Assembly (NCBI GenBank): GCA_947503145.1
Contig: CANNCP010000004.1
Span: forward strand, 1-64,000
Origin: an uncultured Roseovarius sp.
Lineage (GTDB): Bacteria; Pseudomonadota; Alphaproteobacteria; Rhodobacterales; Rhodobacteraceae
Direction: 5' to 3'
Length of the DNA stretch: 64,000 bases
Of this stretch, positions 17,175 to 26,137 are shown one piece after another (the stretch's first letter is position 1; the number at the start of each line of letters is the position of its first letter). Made by a program: the position numbers and the translations under genes. The notes beneath the pieces were generated by a model that made no database searches, was not told the DNA's origin, and saw nothing but the letters and a program-made list of their open reading frames with translations.

Positions 17175-18443
17175 ATGAGCGCCACAACGGTTGACCAAAC
17201 CGACGACCAAGGCGGCAAGACGCAGGCAAGCAAGACGATGCGCGGCCAGTTGAGACGCGCCAATCGTGCGCGTCGGCTTTGGGCGGCGGCGCTGGTGGCA
17301 CCGTTGTTCCTGATGGTTGTCGTCTTTTTTGCCCTGCCCATTCTGGGCCTGCTGACCGGGGCGGTTCACAGCCCTGAATATGTGCAGACCTTCCCACGCT
17401 CCGCCGAGGTGGTTTCGCAGACCGACAGTTTCGATGAACCATTTTACGAAGCCCTTTATCAGGATCTTCTGAGCGCATACGAGACCCGCTCGACCGGAGT
17501 CGCAGGGCGGCGGCTTAACCAGGATTTATCGGGTTTTTCCAGCATGCTACGCAGCGCGACCCGCGCAGCGGTCAGGGGCGAAGCGCCGCCGGAGGGCGGC
17601 TATCGCGACTGGTTTGCCACGCAGGACCCGAACTGGATCGCAGCGGAATACCAGGACGCAATCCGGCGTACCGTACCGATCTATACGGATATTTTCCTGC
17701 TCAAGGCGATGGACCTGGAGCGCGGCCCGGATGGCGGGATTTCCTTTGTGCCCGAGGGGCGGGATCTGTTCATAGATGTGTTCATCCGCACGATCTGGAT
17801 CAGTTTTCAGGTGACGCTGATCTGCGCGGTTCTGGGCTATCCGCTGGCCTGGGCGCTGACGCGGGCCTCGACCTTCTGGCGCGGGATCATGCTGTTGGGG
17901 GTGCTGTTTCCGTTCTGGACCTCGCTTCTGGTGCGCACCGCGGCCTGGATGATCCTGCTGCAGCGCGAAGGTCCGCTCAACACCATGTTGCTGGGCAGCG
18001 GGATCATTGATTCACCCCTGACAATGGTTTTCAACCGGTTCGGCACGATCGTGGCTCTGACCCATATCCTGCTGCCGTTTCTGGTGTTGCCGCTTTACAG
18101 CGTGATGCGCAGCATCCCCAATGATTACATGCGCGCCGCCAAGGGGCTGGGCGCGCGCCCGGTGCGGGCATTTCTCGGGGTGTTCGTGCCCCAGACCATG
18201 CCGGGCCTGAGTGCGGGCGCTGTTTTGGTGTTCATCATGTCCGTGGGTTATTATATCACCCCGGCGCTGCTTGGCGGGCCTAACGATCAGATGATTTCCT
18301 ATTTCATCGCCTTTTACGTCAACGACACGATCAACTGGGGGCTGGCCGCTGCGCTGGCACTGGATCTGATCGTGATCACCATGATCCTGTATTTCATCTA
18401 TCAGAAGGTGACAGGCACAACCCGCATCGGCCTGGGAGCATGA
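17175..18443 (+). CDS. ABC permease 1, PotB-like, with large periplasmic insertion
   Basis: A 422-aa inner-membrane permease. TM1 (LVAPLFLMVVVFFALPILGLL) is followed by an unusual ~140-residue hydrophilic segment (about 62-200) before the conserved core DVFIRTIWISFQVTLICAVL. The core has the binding-protein-dependent permease EAA-like loop (AAKGLGARPVRAFLGVFVPQ). Typical PotB proteins are ~280-310 aa, so the insertion accounts for the excess. It pairs with the permease that follows 6 bp later. Confidence 0.82.
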   Translation: MSATTVDQTDDQGGKTQASKTMRGQLRRANRARRLWAAALVAPLFLMVVVFFALPILGLLTGAVHSPEYVQTFPRSAEVVSQTDSFDEPFYEALYQDLLSAYETRSTGVAGRRLNQDLSGFSSMLRSATRAAVRGEAPPEGGYRDWFATQDPNWIAAEYQDAIRRTVPIYTDIFLLKAMDLERGPDGGISFVPEGRDLFIDVFIRTIWISFQVTLICAVLGYPLAWALTRASTFWRGIMLLGVLFPFWTSLLVRTAAWMILLQREGPLNTMLLGSGIIDSPLTMVFNRFGTIVALTHILLPFLVLPLYSVMRSIPNDYMRAAKGLGARPVRAFLGVFVPQTMPGLSAGAVLVFIMSVGYYITPALLGGPNDQMISYFIAFYVNDTINWGLAAALALDLIVITMILYFIYQKVTGTTRIGLGA

Positions 18444-18449
18444 CCAGAC

Positions 18450-19268
18450 ATGAGTGATCCATCCCTCACCCGGTTCGAGCGTAACTCGGTGCGGCTGACC
18501 TTTGCGGCGGCGTGGCTTGTCATCCTGTTCCTGGTGTTGCCGATCATCGTGATCATGCCGCTGTCCTTTACCGGCGACACATTGCTGAGCTATCCGATCA
18601 ATGACTGGAGCCTGCGCTGGTATCGCGTCCTGCTGGAACAGCCGATCTGGGGGCACGTCCTCAAGAACAGCCTGATCATCGCGCTGGCCTCCAGTGCGCT
18701 GGCCACGGTGCTGGGCACGCTGGCGGCTGTCGGCCTGACGCGGCCGATGTGTCCGGCCCGCGGAACGCTGACTGCGTTTTTGCTGTTGCCGATGATCGTG
18801 CCGATCATCATCACCGGTGTCGCCTCGTATTTCTTTTATACCAAGCTTGGTCTTACCAATTCCTTTGCCGGGATGATCCTGGCCCACACCATCCTGAGCA
18901 CACCATTCGTGGTCATCACCGTTTCGGCAACCCTACAGGGGTTTGACGGCAATCAGCGTCGCGCCGCCTATATCCTGGGCGCACGCCCGCTATATGCCTT
19001 CCGTACCGTAGTGATGCCGCAGATCCTGCCGGGGATCGTGTCCGGCGCGCTGTTTGCCTTTGTCATCTCGTTCGATGAGGTAATCGTGGCGCTGTTCATC
19101 GCCGGCGGAGATCAATACACTCTGCCCCGCCAGATGTTCTCGGGGATACGCGAAAACCTTGATCCGACCATTGCGGCGGTGGCCACCGTGATGATCGTGG
19201 CATCGCTGATCATTCTCGCACTGGCGCAATATCTGGCCAGCCGCACGAAAAGAAGGTTCACCCGATGA
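18450..19268 (+). CDS. ABC permease 2, PotC-like
   Basis: A 272-aa inner-membrane permease with about six transmembrane helices and the EAA-type loop AAYILGARPLYAFRTVVMPQ, which docks the ATPase. SFDEVIVALFI and the gap-loop spacing match PotC-type subunits. It overlaps the next gene (ATPase) by 4 bp (ATGA, 19265-19268), so the two are translationally coupled. Confidence 0.85.
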   Translation: MSDPSLTRFERNSVRLTFAAAWLVILFLVLPIIVIMPLSFTGDTLLSYPINDWSLRWYRVLLEQPIWGHVLKNSLIIALASSALATVLGTLAAVGLTRPMCPARGTLTAFLLLPMIVPIIITGVASYFFYTKLGLTNSFAGMILAHTILSTPFVVITVSATLQGFDGNQRRAAYILGARPLYAFRTVVMPQILPGIVSGALFAFVISFDEVIVALFIAGGDQYTLPRQMFSGIRENLDPTIAAVATVMIVASLIILALAQYLASRTKRRFTR

Positions 19269-20353
19269 CCGAATATTTCGTTGAATTCGTAAACACCCAA
19301 AAGACCTATGACGGCAAGACGCTGGTCATCGAGGATCTCAATCTGGGGATCAAAAAGGGGGAGTTCGTCACCCTGCTGGGGCCGTCGGGATCGGGCAAGA
19401 CCACGGCGCTGATGATGCTGGCCGGGTTCGAGCCGCCGACAGGTGGCGAAATCCGGTTGGATGGCAAGCTGCTGAATTCGGTCGCGCCGTTCGATCGTAA
19501 CATCGGTATGGTGTTCCAGAACTATGCGCTGTTTCCGCATATGACGGTGACCGAAAACGTGGCCTATCCGCTGAAAGTGCGCAAAACGCCGCGCGCTGAA
19601 ACCGCCGAAAGGGTGACGCGCGTTCTGGACATGATCCAGTTGGGCACGTTCGGTGACCGCTATCCCCAGCAATTGTCGGGCGGGCAGCAACAGCGCGTCG
19701 CAGTGGCGCGCGCGCTGGTGTTCAACCCGTCGCTTGTGCTGATGGATGAACCGCTGGGCGCCCTGGACAAGAAACTGCGCGAGGAAATGCAGATCGAGAT
19801 CCGCCATATTCACGAGAATCTGGGCATCACCATGGTGTTTGTCACCCATGATCAGGGCGAGGCGCTGACCATGTCGGACCGCGTGGCGGTCTTCAATGAC
19901 GGGCGCATCCAGCAGATCGACACGCCCGCGCGTATCTATGAGCATCCCGCCAACCGCTTTGTCGCGTCCTTTATCGGTGAGGCGAACATGCTGCACGGCC
20001 ATGTCCACCAGAGCCAACAGGGCGCGACCACGGTCAAAGTTGCCGGCGGCGTTCAGATGGCGGGCACTGCAGTCGATACCGGCCTTGCGCCGGGGGACAA
20101 CGCCACGCTGATGGTGCGCCCCGAAAGGGTGCGTGTGGACACAGCCGCGAACGTCAACGGGGCGGGCATTCCGGCCCGGCTGGTCGAAAAGATATATTAT
20201 GGCGCGGATGCGGTCATGGTCTTTGAAACCAAATCGGGCGATGCGTTCCGCGCCCGGATCAGTGCCGGGAGCCCGGTTCTGAACTGTGTGGTAGACACCG
20301 AAACGCGCCTGTCCTTTGATGTCGGCGATGCGCGCATCTTTGCAGGCCACTGA
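19265..20353 (+). CDS. ABC ATPase, PotA-like
   Basis: A 362-aa ATPase that powers the importer. Walker A is GPSGSGKTT, the Q-loop is in VFQNYALFP, the signature is LSGGQQQRVAVARAL, Walker B is LVLMDEPLGALD, and the switch histidine is in FVTHDQGEA. A C-terminal TOBE-like regulatory domain covers about residues 280-360 (LMVRPERVRV). Its length is typical of the PotA/UgpC group. Confidence 0.87.
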   Translation: MTEYFVEFVNTQKTYDGKTLVIEDLNLGIKKGEFVTLLGPSGSGKTTALMMLAGFEPPTGGEIRLDGKLLNSVAPFDRNIGMVFQNYALFPHMTVTENVAYPLKVRKTPRAETAERVTRVLDMIQLGTFGDRYPQQLSGGQQQRVAVARALVFNPSLVLMDEPLGALDKKLREEMQIEIRHIHENLGITMVFVTHDQGEALTMSDRVAVFNDGRIQQIDTPARIYEHPANRFVASFIGEANMLHGHVHQSQQGATTVKVAGGVQMAGTAVDTGLAPGDNATLMVRPERVRVDTAANVNGAGIPARLVEKIYYGADAVMVFETKSGDAFRARISAGSPVLNCVVDTETRLSFDVGDARIFAGH

Positions 20354-20391
20354 TAGACATACAGCATCGCAATCCTGTCAAGGAGACAGAC

Positions 20392-21189
20392 ATGCAACAG
20401 GATAAATCCGACAACACCTGTCCCGTCCATTCGAGCACCGGCAACGCTGGCGAAGGGCCCAAGCCCGTAGTCGCCGTCACCGGGGCCAGCCGCGGGATCG
20501 GCCATGCCATCGTGCAACAATTCTACAAAAACGGCTGGGATGTTTTTACCCTTGCCCGGACGCCGTTTTCCGACAAATGCCCTTGGGCCGAGGGGCTGAT
20601 CCAGCATATCGAAACCGATCTGGCCGATGCCGCTTCGATCCGGCGTGCTGCGGATGAGTTGAAACAGCACCTGCCCGACGGGCGGCTGAATGCGTTTATC
20701 AACAATGCCGGCATCTCGCCGCGCACCCCCGAGGGCAATCGCATGGGCGCGTGCGACACGCCGCTTGATACCTTTCTGACCATACAGCACGTCAATCTGG
20801 TGGCGCCCTATCTGTTCTGCCGCGAATTGCTGGAACCTCTGCGCGCCGCCAGAGGCGCGATCGTCAATGTGTCGTCCATCGCGGCGCATCGCGTCCATCC
20901 GTTTGCCGGGGCCGCCTATGCGGTTTCAAAGGCCGGGATGTCGGCGCTGACCCGTGAACTGGCGCATGAACTGGGCGATCAGGGCATCCGCGTGAACGCC
21001 GTCGCACCCGGCGAGATCGACACCTCGATCCTGTCGCCGGGCACCGACGAACTGGTCGAGTCGTCAATCCCGATGCGTCGTCTGGGTCTGCCCCGCGAGG
21101 TGAGCGAAGTGATCTATTTCCTTGCCAGCGGGCAGGCATCCTATGTCAACGGCAGCGAAATCCACATCAACGGCGGCCAGCACGTCTGA
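20392..21189 (+). CDS. SDR-family oxidoreductase
   Basis: A 265-aa classical short-chain dehydrogenase/reductase. It has the Rossmann motif VTGASRGIGHAIV near residues 25-37, the INNAGIS motif, the catalytic serine in VNVSSIAAHR and YAVSK (Tyr-x3-Lys). AAGGAG lies just before the ATG. It follows the transporter ATPase by 38 bp and is probably cotranscribed, suggesting that it oxidises a product of the imported compound. Substrate unknown. Confidence 0.82.
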   Translation: MQQDKSDNTCPVHSSTGNAGEGPKPVVAVTGASRGIGHAIVQQFYKNGWDVFTLARTPFSDKCPWAEGLIQHIETDLADAASIRRAADELKQHLPDGRLNAFINNAGISPRTPEGNRMGACDTPLDTFLTIQHVNLVAPYLFCRELLEPLRAARGAIVNVSSIAAHRVHPFAGAAYAVSKAGMSALTRELAHELGDQGIRVNAVAPGEIDTSILSPGTDELVESSIPMRRLGLPREVSEVIYFLASGQASYVNGSEIHINGGQHV

Positions 21190-21311
21190 GCCGATCCGCC
21201 TCTTCATGGCAGGCTCGACAGTCCGCGCCTATCCCGAGATACTGCCATCAATCAACGGTTGGACCACGCCCCAGCCCCCCGGATATCCATGACCGATAAG
21301 AGAGGTGGCTT

Positions 21312-23477
21312 GTGCTGACGACGGTGCCCTATACACGCGATCTGGTCCTGGTTGGTGGCGGGCATGCGCATGCTTTGGTGCTCAAGGCCTGGGGGATGGA
21401 CCCGCTGCCCGGTGCTCGGTTGACGGTGATCAATCCGGGGCCGACAGCACCCTATACGGGCATGCTGCCGGGGTATGTGGCAGGACACTATGGGCGCGAT
21501 GATCTGGAGATAGATCTGGTGCGGTTGTGCCGTCATGCGGGTGCGCGGCTGATCCTGGACAAGGCGGTCGGGATTGATCGCGCGCGCCGCGAGGTAGCGT
21601 TAAAAGGACGCGGGCCTGTGGCCTATGATGTGGCATCGATTGATGTTGGCATCACGGCCGAGATGGACCTGCCGGGATTTGGCGAACACGGGATCGGGGC
21701 CAAACCACTGGATGCCTATGCCGCACGGTGGCGCAGGTTCCTGGAGCAGGCCGCACTGGGGCAGGTTGCCCCTGATGTGGCCGTGATCGGCGGCGGTGTT
21801 GCCGGATGTGAACTGGCGATGGCGATGGCCTTTGCATTGCAGACGGCCGGTGTGACCCCGCGTGTGACGATGATCGAGGCCGGACCGCAGATCTCTGGTG
21901 TTGGTGACAGGGTGCGTCAGCGGCTGTTGGTGGCCATGAACGCTCTGGGGATTGTGGTCAAAACAAACGCCAAGGTGGTCGAAGTTTGTGCAGATCAGGT
22001 GCTGCTGGACGGGCATGAACCCGTTGCGGCGACGCTTTGTGTCGGGGCGGCGGGCGCGTTTGCGCATGAGTGGATCGCCCGGACCGATTTGCCTCAGCGC
22101 GACGGGTTCATTGAAATCGGTGTCGATCTGGGTGTGGCCGGGGACGGCGCGTTGTTTGCTGTCGGCGATTGTGCGGTGATACCATCTGCGCAACGGCCCA
22201 AGGCAGGCGTCTTTGCCGTGCGGGCCGCGCCGGTACTGCATCACAATCTGCGCGCGACGCTGAGTGGCGGCAGGCGCAAGACGTGGCACCCGCAAAAGAA
22301 CTACCTCAAGCTGATCTCTATGGGGGGGAAATCAGCAACGGCCGAAAAATTCGGACTTGCCCTGACGGGGTCGTACATCTGGCGCTGGAAAGACCGGATT
22401 GATCGGGTGTTCATGGAACGGTTGAGCGATCTGCCAAAGATGCCAACCCCCAGAGCACCGCGTGAAGTGGCGACAGGCGTGGCCGAGATGCTGGCGGCCA
22501 AACCATTATGCGGTGGCTGTGGCGCCAAGGTGGGGCGCGGCGTACTGTCAGGCGCGTTACGGACAGTTGTGCCGCCCGACGGTGATGTCGTGACAGGTGC
22601 GGGCGATGATGCAGCCGTGATCCGCCAGCCCGGTGGCGGGTTTCAGGTGATCAGCACCGACCATTTGCGCAGCTTGATCGAGGACCCTGCGCTGATGACA
22701 CGGATCGCGGCGGTGCATGCCTTGGGCGATGTCTGGGCGATGGGTGCACAGCCGCAGGTCGGGTTGGCGTCGATTGTCGTGCCGCAGATGTCTGCAGAAT
22801 TGCAGGCGCGGACGGTGTCCGAGATTACGCAGGTTGCGACAGAGGTCCTGAGTGCGGCAGGGGCGCAACTGGTAGGCGGGCATACAACCATGGGCGCGGA
22901 ACTGACGATCGGCTTTACCGTGACGGGAACCATGGAGACGATGCCGCTGACGGTTGCCACGGCAAAGGCCGGAGATGTGCTGATCCTGACGCGGCCCATC
23001 GGATCGGGCGTTATTCTGGCGGCAGACATGGCCGGTCAGGCAGACGGGCGCGACGTTGCGGCGGCACTTGCCATCATGGCACAGGCGCAGGACCGGGAGG
23101 CGGCAGTGCTGGCCCCCCTCGCCCATGCGATGACGGATGTGACGGGGTTCGGATTGGCCGGGCATGTGCAGGCAATCTGTGCGGCGTCGGGACTGGATGC
23201 GGACCTATGGCAGAATGCCATTCCGACCTATGCGGGCGCGCGGACACTGTCGGATGCGGGTGTGTCATCGACATTGATGCCCACGAACCGCACGGATGCG
23301 CCGGTCGAGGGGGCGCAGGATGCGTTGCTCCATGATCCGCAGACGGCGGGCGGATTGTTGGCGGCTGTGCCAGAGGGCCAGAGTGCTGCCGTGATCGAAG
23401 CGTTGCTCGCAAAAGGGTGCATGGGCCATGTGATTGGCCGACTGGTCAAGGGAACGGGACGCTTGCGCCTTAGCTGA
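21312..23477 (+). CDS. selD: Fusion of FAD/NAD(P)-dependent oxidoreductase and selenophosphate synthetase SelD
   Basis: A 721-aa bifunctional protein. Residues 1 to ~375 form a pyridine-nucleotide-disulfide-type oxidoreductase (LVLVGGGHAHALV at the FAD site, VAVIGGGVAGCELA at the second dinucleotide site, LFAVGDCA near its end). From ~395 on is SelD, with the catalytic Cys-Gly-x-Lys in GGCGAKVG (Cys near 402), GDDAAVI and VGGHTTMG. SelD makes selenophosphate from selenide and ATP. The oxidoreductase half may supply or reduce the selenium donor; that is inference. The start is GTG at 21312, preceded by AGAGGTGG. Its 3' end overlaps convergent mnmH by 8 bp. Confidence 0.88.
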   Translation: MLTTVPYTRDLVLVGGGHAHALVLKAWGMDPLPGARLTVINPGPTAPYTGMLPGYVAGHYGRDDLEIDLVRLCRHAGARLILDKAVGIDRARREVALKGRGPVAYDVASIDVGITAEMDLPGFGEHGIGAKPLDAYAARWRRFLEQAALGQVAPDVAVIGGGVAGCELAMAMAFALQTAGVTPRVTMIEAGPQISGVGDRVRQRLLVAMNALGIVVKTNAKVVEVCADQVLLDGHEPVAATLCVGAAGAFAHEWIARTDLPQRDGFIEIGVDLGVAGDGALFAVGDCAVIPSAQRPKAGVFAVRAAPVLHHNLRATLSGGRRKTWHPQKNYLKLISMGGKSATAEKFGLALTGSYIWRWKDRIDRVFMERLSDLPKMPTPRAPREVATGVAEMLAAKPLCGGCGAKVGRGVLSGALRTVVPPDGDVVTGAGDDAAVIRQPGGGFQVISTDHLRSLIEDPALMTRIAAVHALGDVWAMGAQPQVGLASIVVPQMSAELQARTVSEITQVATEVLSAAGAQLVGGHTTMGAELTIGFTVTGTMETMPLTVATAKAGDVLILTRPIGSGVILAADMAGQADGRDVAAALAIMAQAQDREAAVLAPLAHAMTDVTGFGLAGHVQAICAASGLDADLWQNAIPTYAGARTLSDAGVSSTLMPTNRTDAPVEGAQDALLHDPQTAGGLLAAVPEGQSAAVIEALLAKGCMGHVIGRLVKGTGRLRLS

Positions 23478-24516
23478 ACTCTGCGTGCAAGCGTTCTGCG
23501 GTTCGGGCGATAGTGCTGTCATCGAGATCGGACAGGTCGATCCTGTGAACAACAACGTCTCTGAGTGCCGCAGATTTAGCATAGCGCGGGTCGTAATGAT
23601 CTGCGATCAGCCCGCCTGCCAATGCTTGCCAATCATCTGCTTGTGCCTGCGCATGCCATTGATCTATCCGTTCGCGCGCATGGTAGGGGCGCAGCTTGTC
23701 CAGCAGGTCGCCCAGGGCTGCCTTGTCTTGCATGAGATCGGCGTAGGCACGGCACAGAAATCTGCTGCGCGCGTTCAGCGGGGCGGTGATGTGGATGCGC
23801 GGAACGCCCGTCATCAAGGTCCAGAGCGAGGGCGGAAGCAAGCGCTCACCGATCTTGCTGCTTTCGGCCTCAACAAAGGTAACCTTGTCAGGGTCTAGCG
23901 TGCTCAGTTCGGCAGCGATGCGGGTTTCGAACATCTTTTGCGCAGGCTGTGCCGTGCTGATCGTGCCAAAGAGCGATCCGCGATGGGCGGCGATCCCTTC
24001 AAGATCAAGGACCTGCGCGCCTTGCGTCGCAAGCTGGTGCAACAGCGCGGTCTTGGCCGTTCCGGTGCCCCCGTCGATCAGCATCAGGCGGTGGGGCAGC
24101 GACGTCTCGTACAGCGCTTTAACAACCTCGCGGCGGTAGCTTTGATAGCCCCCCCTGAGCAGTTGCACGCGCCAGCCGACCTGATCGAGGATGGTGGCAA
24201 AGGCACCCGATCGTTGCCCCCCCCGCCAGCAATAGACCAGCGGCTGCCATCCACCGTCTTTGTCCGCAAGCGGGCCTTGCAGGTGGGTGGCAGTGTTCTG
24301 CGCCACCAAGGCACCGCCGATCTTGCGGGCTGTGAAGGGGCTGAGCTGGCTATAGATCGTGCCGACCTCGGCCCGTTGGGCATCGCTGAGCACCGGCAGA
24401 TTGATCGCACCGGGCAGATGGTCCTCGGCATACTCGGCCGGCGAGCGGACATCGATTATGGTATCGACAGTCAGGCCCTGAAGGTCAGCCAGAGAGGTGA
24501 GGGTAAACGGGGTCAT
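23470..24516 (-). CDS. mnmH: MnmH/SelU, tRNA 2-selenouridine synthase
   Basis: A 348-aa enzyme that replaces sulfur with selenium in 2-thiouridine at the tRNA wobble position, using selenophosphate. The N-terminal rhodanese domain contains IIDVRSPAEYAEDHLPGA and the catalytic Cys96 in VYCWRGGQRSG. A P-loop GGTGTAKT (149-156) follows, with the ATPase-like domain behind it. It is convergent with the SelD fusion and overlaps it by 8 bp. Together they form a minimal selenouridine pathway. Confidence 0.92.
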   Translation of the reverse strand: MTPFTLTSLADLQGLTVDTIIDVRSPAEYAEDHLPGAINLPVLSDAQRAEVGTIYSQLSPFTARKIGGALVAQNTATHLQGPLADKDGGWQPLVYCWRGGQRSGAFATILDQVGWRVQLLRGGYQSYRREVVKALYETSLPHRLMLIDGGTGTAKTALLHQLATQGAQVLDLEGIAAHRGSLFGTISTAQPAQKMFETRIAAELSTLDPDKVTFVEAESSKIGERLLPPSLWTLMTGVPRIHITAPLNARSRFLCRAYADLMQDKAALGDLLDKLRPYHARERIDQWHAQAQADDWQALAGGLIADHYDPRYAKSAALRDVVVHRIDLSDLDDSTIARTAERLHAEFS

Positions 24517-24600
24517 GATATGCCTTCAGTCATGATCATTTAAGCGTTTGCAATACAAGGTATTCTCTGCAAGCTGCTATAGTAACACCTGAATTTCATC

Positions 24601-25944
24601 ATGGAACCTGATCAGATGCCGGAAAACAGTGATTTCTCCGCCAGCAACTCGGACATCGATGCGGCACTTGCCACCGCCCGTCAGAGGTTCGTTGATTCGA
24701 ATCCGAAAAGCCTGCAACGGCACAAGGATGCAGCGGCATCGCTGCCGGGCGGCAATACCCGGGCCGTACTGTATTATCCGCCTTTTCCGCTGACATTCAC
24801 CGGGGGCGAAGGCTGCCGTCTGGATACGCTGGACGGTCAAACCCTGATCGACATGGTGTCGGAATACACCGCCGGGATCTATGGCCATTCCAACCCGGTC
24901 ATTGCCGCTGCATTGAAAAGCGCGATCGACAACGGCCTGTCCCTGGGCGGGCCGAACACGGTCGAGGCGCAATACGCCTCAGTCCTGATCGACCGCTTTC
25001 CGGCGTATGAACGCGTGCGGTTCTGCAATTCAGGCACCGAGGCCAACATCATGGCGATCTCGATGGCACGCGCCATTACCAAACGCCCGACCATCATCGT
25101 GATGGCCGAAGGGTATCACGGCGGGGTGCTGACCTATGGGCACGGCGGTTCAATACTGAACCTGCCCTTTCCGATGAAATTCGCGACCTACAACGACATT
25201 GAAGGCACGCGCGAGCTGATCCGCGCCACCGGCACCGACCTGGCTGCGGTGATCCTTGAACCCATGCTGGGCGGCGGCGGCTGCATCCCGGCCAGCCCGG
25301 AATTCCTGCAGATGATCCGCGAGGAAACCCGCAACATTGACGCGTTGATGATCTTTGACGAGGTGATGACCTCGCGGCTGGATTATCGGGGCCTGCACGG
25401 CGCGCACGCGATAGCGCCTGACCTGGTGACGATGGGCAAATATCTGGGCGGCGGGGCCAGCTTTGGCTGCTTTGGCGGGCGCGCGGACCTGATGGACCGG
25501 TTCGACCCGTCCAAGCCGGATGCGTTTTCGCATGGCGGCACGTTCAACAATAACATCCTGTCGATGGCGGGCGGCATGGCGGGCATGACCAAGGTTCTGA
25601 CCGAAACCGCCTGCCAGACACTGAACGATCGCGGTGATGCGCTGCGCGAACAAATGCGTGAAACCCTCGCGCGCCACCGGGTTGTCGGCACGCTGAGCGG
25701 GCGCGGCTCACTGATGGCGCTGCATTTCGTGCCGGGACCGGTGACCACGCCCGCGCGACTGGACGCAGGCGACCGCAGGCATCTGGCGCTGTTTCACGTC
25801 GAGATGCTGCTGCGCGGTTTTTACGTCGCACCGCGCGGCATGATCGCACTGTCCCTGCCCTACGGCGACAGCGAAATTGCCGAATTCATCACCGCTTTTG
25901 ATGACTTCCTCGCGCAAAATCACCAGTATTTACCGACACCATGA
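24601..25944 (+). CDS. Class III aminotransferase, glutamate-1-semialdehyde aminomutase-like
   Basis: A 447-aa PLP enzyme. SLPGGNTRAVLYYPPFP, FCNSGTEANIMA, AEGYHGG, IFDEVMTSR and the PLP lysine in TMGKYLGGG are diagnostic for the HemL-like subgroup. It is not in a haem context, so it more likely transaminates an imported amino or amine compound. The ATG at 24601 lacks a good ribosome-binding site; an ATG at 24616 is possible. It stands alone after mnmH on the opposite strand. Confidence 0.78.
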   Translation: MEPDQMPENSDFSASNSDIDAALATARQRFVDSNPKSLQRHKDAAASLPGGNTRAVLYYPPFPLTFTGGEGCRLDTLDGQTLIDMVSEYTAGIYGHSNPVIAAALKSAIDNGLSLGGPNTVEAQYASVLIDRFPAYERVRFCNSGTEANIMAISMARAITKRPTIIVMAEGYHGGVLTYGHGGSILNLPFPMKFATYNDIEGTRELIRATGTDLAAVILEPMLGGGGCIPASPEFLQMIREETRNIDALMIFDEVMTSRLDYRGLHGAHAIAPDLVTMGKYLGGGASFGCFGGRADLMDRFDPSKPDAFSHGGTFNNNILSMAGGMAGMTKVLTETACQTLNDRGDALREQMRETLARHRVVGTLSGRGSLMALHFVPGPVTTPARLDAGDRRHLALFHVEMLLRGFYVAPRGMIALSLPYGDSEIAEFITAFDDFLAQNHQYLPTP

Positions 25945-26004
25945 CCGGCCACGATCCGACCGGACCCGAAGCGTTTCACCTGTGACCAGCCAAGGTGAAC
26001 TGCC

Positions 26005-26136
26005 TTAATCGCCAAGCCGCACGTTGCCTGCCGAGGCCGTCGTCGCCTCTGCCGAAAAGCCGCTATGCACCAGGATCTGGTTTGTGCCGATGGTGATCGC
26101 CACCAGTGCAACCAATGCTATCAGGAACGCTTTCAT
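26005..26136 (-). CDS. 43-aa membrane peptide at the end of the fdh operon
   Basis: A small ORF starting 1 bp after the fdhI stop, with an AAGGAAG ribosome-binding site inside the end of fdhI. It encodes an N-terminal hydrophobic segment (FLIALVALVAITIG), then a short polar tail ending GNVRLGD. Spacing and signal suggest real, coupled translation. It could be a secreted peptide or a single-helix subunit of the cytochrome-b part of formate dehydrogenase. I recognise no named family. Confidence 0.6.
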   Translation of the reverse strand: MKAFLIALVALVAITIGTNQILVHSGFSAEATTASAGNVRLGD

Positions 26137-26137
26137 T

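Noticed and set aside
19112-20350. 412-codon open frame on the minus strand
   Set aside because: Antisense to the PotA-like ATPase and permease; no family features.
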